Shown: piece after piece, positions 5,220-7,420 of the stretch
How positions within the stretch are numbered: position 1 is the first letter of the stretch
Layout: each line of letters opens with the position of its first letter
Assembly: GCA_016783995.1 (NCBI GenBank)
Contig: JADHVN010000071.1
Location: 1 to 7,420 of the forward strand
Length of the DNA stretch: 7,420 nt
DNA from: Actinomycetota bacterium
GTDB lineage: Bacteria > Actinomycetota > Humimicrobiia > Humimicrobiales > Humimicrobiaceae
Direction of reading: 5' to 3'
Position numbers and translations under genes: made by a program
Notes under the pieces: model-generated
Seen by the model: only the letters and a program-made list of their open reading frames with translations
Database searches by the model: none
What the model was told of the DNA's origin: nothing

Positions 5220-6521
5220 TTACTTATTTATCAATTTACACTTAAGTAAATGTGTTGAGCATGATATGCAAGGATCGTAAGCTCTTATTAACATCTCACA
5301 GGCTAACTTAATTTCATCCTCGCTCTTATCAATTATAGCCGGAACCAGCGCATGCATATCTTTTTCCATATTTGCATAATTCATTCCTGTAGGAATTATC
5401 AAATTAGCCTTTTCAACCCTACCCCTATCATTATAAGTATAATCATGAATAAGCAGACCTCTTGGAGCTTCTACAACCCCAACGCCTCTACCTGCCTTAG
5501 GTTTGATTTCTGCCATTGCTTTGCTTTCATTCAAACCTTCCTCCAGAATTTCATCGATTAATCTTATACTGTCATCAACACTGTGAACAATTTCCACAAA
5601 TTGGGCAATATTGTTCATAAATGTGTTATAACAGGGAGCTACCAGTCCCAGCTCCTCAGCATATTTTTTAGCATTATTAGTAAGTTTCTGGTAATTATTG
5701 TTGAATCTTGCCAGGGCCCCAACCATAAACACATTTCCGTTTACCCAGCAATGTTTGGCAGTAGAATACTTAACCACTTTTTCCTTCATCTTATCCAGAT
5801 AGTCTTGATCATCAATTTCCCAGCCATCAGTTGATTTGATATTTCCATCATAAAGGGCATAATCAATCGTGTCACTTATAGAAATATATTCTGTTTCCCT
5901 TTCAAAATCAGGAATATCCAGAGTCTTTAAAACTTCAAGGGACTTCTCAAGATCCGGATAGCAAGCCTCGAGTATTTCTTTCATTTTTATCATTTCTTCT
6001 TCAGTAGGAAGTTTGGTAAATCCTCCGATTACGGTTCTTATGGGATGGACTGCTCTTCCACCTATAATTCTAACTATATCATTTGCCATCTTCTTGGTTC
6101 TCAAGGCAATATTGACTACTTCAAGATGGGTTTCTACCAAAGGGATCACACTGCCGACACCAAAGAAATCAGGTGCTGCCAAAAAATAAACATGAAGTAC
6201 ATTGCTTTGAACATTTTCGTGATGATATATAAGTTTTCTCAAGTTTATAGTTTGCTCAGATGGTTTGATTCCCAGCGCCTTCTCTGTTGCTTTAATGGAT
6301 GCGCATGTATGCGCAACCGAACAGATCCCGCAAATTCTTGAAGTTATATGTGACGGTTCATCATACTTTCTTCCAACCAGCATTGCTTCAAAAAATCTTG
6401 GCGATTCCGGTATTCTAAACATCAACTTCTCAATCTTTTTGTCCTTTACATTTATAATCAAATCACCATGACCCTCCACTCTTGATAATGGTGAAACTTC
6501 TATATTTAAATTATTTGCCAT
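5220..6521 (-). CDS. hydA: [NiFe]-hydrogenase large (alpha) subunit, group 3b-like
   Basis: This is the catalytic subunit carrying the Ni-Fe(CN)2CO site that interconverts H2 with protons and electrons. The 433-residue protein has SRVEGHGD at 13-20, the N-terminal metal site RICGICSVAH at 62-71 (Cys64, Cys67), HENVQSNVLHVYFL, EAPRG, and the C-terminal site DPCISCSTH (Cys418, Cys421, His424). A 9-residue tail (425-433) follows His424 and should be removed by the neighbouring endopeptidase. The DPCISC end and the gene order with gamma and delta partners resemble the Pyrococcus soluble hydrogenases, which points to group 3b, cytoplasmic and NADP-linked. The ATG at 6521 has GGAGG at 6531-6535 and lies 18 bases after the small-subunit stop. 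The symbol follows Pyrococcus usage and is not the [FeFe]-hydrogenase HydA. The family call is secure; the subgroup is an inference. Confidence 0.95.
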   Translation of the reverse strand: MANNLNIEVSPLSRVEGHGDLIINVKDKKIEKLMFRIPESPRFFEAMLVGRKYDEPSHITSRICGICSVAHTCASIKATEKALGIKPSEQTINLRKLIYHHENVQSNVLHVYFLAAPDFFGVGSVIPLVETHLEVVNIALRTKKMANDIVRIIGGRAVHPIRTVIGGFTKLPTEEEMIKMKEILEACYPDLEKSLEVLKTLDIPDFERETEYISISDTIDYALYDGNIKSTDGWEIDDQDYLDKMKEKVVKYSTAKHCWVNGNVFMVGALARFNNNYQKLTNNAKKYAEELGLVAPCYNTFMNNIAQFVEIVHSVDDSIRLIDEILEEGLNESKAMAEIKPKAGRGVGVVEAPRGLLIHDYTYNDRGRVEKANLIIPTGMNYANMEKDMHALVPAIIDKSEDEIKLACEMLIRAYDPCISCSTHLLKCKLINK

Positions 6522-6530
6522 TATGATAAA

Positions 6531-6535
6531 CCTCC
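6531..6535 (-). promoter_or_regulatory. Ribosome binding site of the large subunit
   Basis: GGAGG on the - strand with a 9-base spacing to the ATG at 6521, in the 18-base gap after the small-subunit stop. It supports equal, independent initiation of the catalytic subunit. Confidence 0.75.
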
Positions 6536-6539
6536 AAAA

Positions 6540-7295
6540 CTATTTGTCTCTCTTCTCTATAGTTTTCCCCTTGCAGGCATTATATAGATTAAATCCTTCC
6601 ATAATATCCTCTACAGTCAATCCATATTCTGACAGTAAATCTTTCTGGGCATTTACATTAGGATCATCAATTACCCCCCGGCAAGCTTCACAACCGCTAA
6701 CACTGTTGGGACACCTGGAATTACAGCCTGCTCTGGATATCGGACCCATACAGGTTATTCCCAGCTCATATACACAGGTATTTCCATTTCTCTTGCATTC
6801 CACACATACTGGATAATTGGGTATCTCCGGTTTTCTTCCCACAATGAGAGATCTTATTATATCCACTATTTCAAATCTGTTGGGAGGACAGCCCCTGGCA
6901 TAATAATCAACTTTTACATATGTATCAACCGGTTTTACTTCGATAGAATCTATCCAATCTTTTTTATCTCCATATACCAGCTCTTTTGCCTTTTCCAGAC
7001 CATATAAATTTTTCAGGCAATTCAATCCACCGGTTACTGCACACGCTCCAATGGCTACTATTGTCTTTGCAATATTGCCAATTTTCTTTATTCTTTCAAC
7101 TCCATGTTTGGTGGTTATAGAACCTTCTACCAATGCAATTTCATAAGTATCACTATATTCTGTCGCTAGCTCAGTAAAATGAACAATTTCAACAGCATTT
7201 ACCAGGTCCAGTAATTGGTCTTCAAGATTTAATATTTCTAACTGGCACCCGCCGCATCCGGTAAATCCAAATACCGCAACTTTTGGCTTGTTCAT
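6540..7295 (-). CDS. hydD: [NiFe]-hydrogenase small (delta) subunit with three Fe-S clusters
   Basis: This subunit moves electrons between the Ni-Fe site and the flavin-containing partner. The 251-residue protein begins directly with the fold ([18 protein letters not shown]) and has no twin-arginine signal, so it is cytoplasmic. Proximal [4Fe-4S] ligands are Cys14, Cys17, Cys85 (GACAVTGG) and Cys136 (ARGCPPN). Eight more cysteines (164, 167, 174, 182, 191, 195, 202, 205) are enough for two further [4Fe-4S] clusters. The start was chosen as ATG 7295. It has AAAGGAGG in front, whereas a start at the in-frame GTG 7328 would add 11 residues that merely read through the end of the gamma gene. ATG 7295 overlaps the gamma stop as TAATG, so the two are probably translationally coupled. 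The symbol follows the Pyrococcus hydBGDA naming. Confidence 0.95.
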   Translation of the reverse strand: MNKPKVAVFGFTGCGGCQLEILNLEDQLLDLVNAVEIVHFTELATEYSDTYEIALVEGSITTKHGVERIKKIGNIAKTIVAIGACAVTGGLNCLKNLYGLEKAKELVYGDKKDWIDSIEVKPVDTYVKVDYYARGCPPNRFEIVDIIRSLIVGRKPEIPNYPVCVECKRNGNTCVYELGITCMGPISRAGCNSRCPNSVSGCEACRGVIDDPNVNAQKDLLSEYGLTVEDIMEGFNLYNACKGKTIEKRDK

Positions 7296-7420
7296 TACAA
7301 AGCCTCCTTTAAATTCCTTATTTCCCACAGATTAAATACCGGTCCGTCTACACATACCAGCTTATCACCTATATGACAATGGTTGCATTTACCCACTCCA
7401 CATTCCATTCTTCTTTCCAG
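7295..7420 (-). CDS. hydG: Hydrogenase gamma subunit (flavin/NAD(P)-binding, [2Fe-2S]), C-terminal end only
   Basis: Only the last 41 codons are inside the window; the rest lies beyond the right edge. They contain Cys-X4-Cys-X2-Cys-X7-Cys (visible residues 7, 12, 15 and 23, within [13 protein letters not shown]) and then [11 protein letters not shown]. This is the [2Fe-2S] end of the ferredoxin-NADP reductase-like electron-transfer subunits, related to the dihydroorotate dehydrogenase electron-transfer protein. In group 3b hydrogenases this subunit carries FAD and reduces NAD(P)+. The stop TAA (7295-7297) shares a base with the delta-subunit ATG. The symbol follows Pyrococcus usage and is unrelated to the radical-SAM HydG of [FeFe] enzymes. 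A stand-alone reductase gene is possible, but the context makes the gamma subunit much more likely. Confidence 0.88.
   Translation of the reverse strand: MERRMECGVGKCNHCHIGDKLVCVDGPVFNLWEIRNLKEAL
7303..7310 (-). promoter_or_regulatory. Ribosome binding site that fixes the delta-subunit start
   Basis: The - strand reads AAAGGAGG, 7 bases before the ATG at 7295, and lies within the last codons of the gamma gene. It decides for ATG 7295 over the upstream in-frame GTG at 7328. Confidence 0.85.

Noticed and set aside
6523..6816. Open frame of 97 codons on the + strand
   Set aside because: It is antisense to the cysteine-rich end of the small subunit, has no ribosome binding site and shows no family motif.
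7296..7328. Longer small subunit starting at GTG 7328
   Set aside because: The extra 11 codons overlap the gamma gene's last codons in another frame, and a strong ribosome binding site sits just before ATG 7295.

Overview
The window is a [NiFe]-hydrogenase locus from a low-GC anaerobic bacterium, most likely a Firmicute of the clostridial type. I infer this from the A/T-rich third positions, the Lys/Ile/Asn-rich proteins, the strong GGAGG-type ribosome binding sites and the AT-rich spacers; the genus cannot be named from the sequence. No RNA gene, CRISPR array or intact mobile element is visible. Two convergent gene sets face each other across a 225-base spacer (3690-3914).

Left half, + strand (1-3689): the maturation genes hypF (5' end outside the window), hypC, hypD and hypE, tightly packed and presumably one transcript. 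HypF and HypE make the cyanide ligands from carbamoyl phosphate. HypC and HypD carry the iron and assemble the Fe(CN)2CO unit that is placed in the hydrogenase large subunit.

Right half, - strand, read from right to left (7420-3915): the last 41 codons of a flavin/[2Fe-2S] electron-transfer subunit (gamma), the three-cluster small subunit (delta), the catalytic large subunit (alpha), a maturation endopeptidase, an unrecognised 84-residue helical protein, and hypA. The order gamma-delta-alpha, the missing export signal on the small subunit and the DPCISC end of the large subunit fit a cytoplasmic group 3b (NADP-linked, 'sulfhydrogenase'-like) enzyme. A beta subunit gene would be expected just beyond the right edge. 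HypA delivers nickel, and the endopeptidase then trims the 9-residue tail of the large subunit. No hypB is present in the window.

Most of this is a recognisable, conserved system and I see no wholly new machinery. The points worth a second look are the unrecognised 84-residue gene with a very good ribosome binding site between protease and hypA; a perfect 11-bp tandem duplication that pulled apart the hypD/hypE junction; a terminator-shaped hairpin on the antisense strand inside hypD; two genes (hypE, hypA) with no visible ribosome binding site, each preceded by a stop/start overlap that opens a tiny reading frame; and a GC-richer patch of unknown origin in the convergent spacer.
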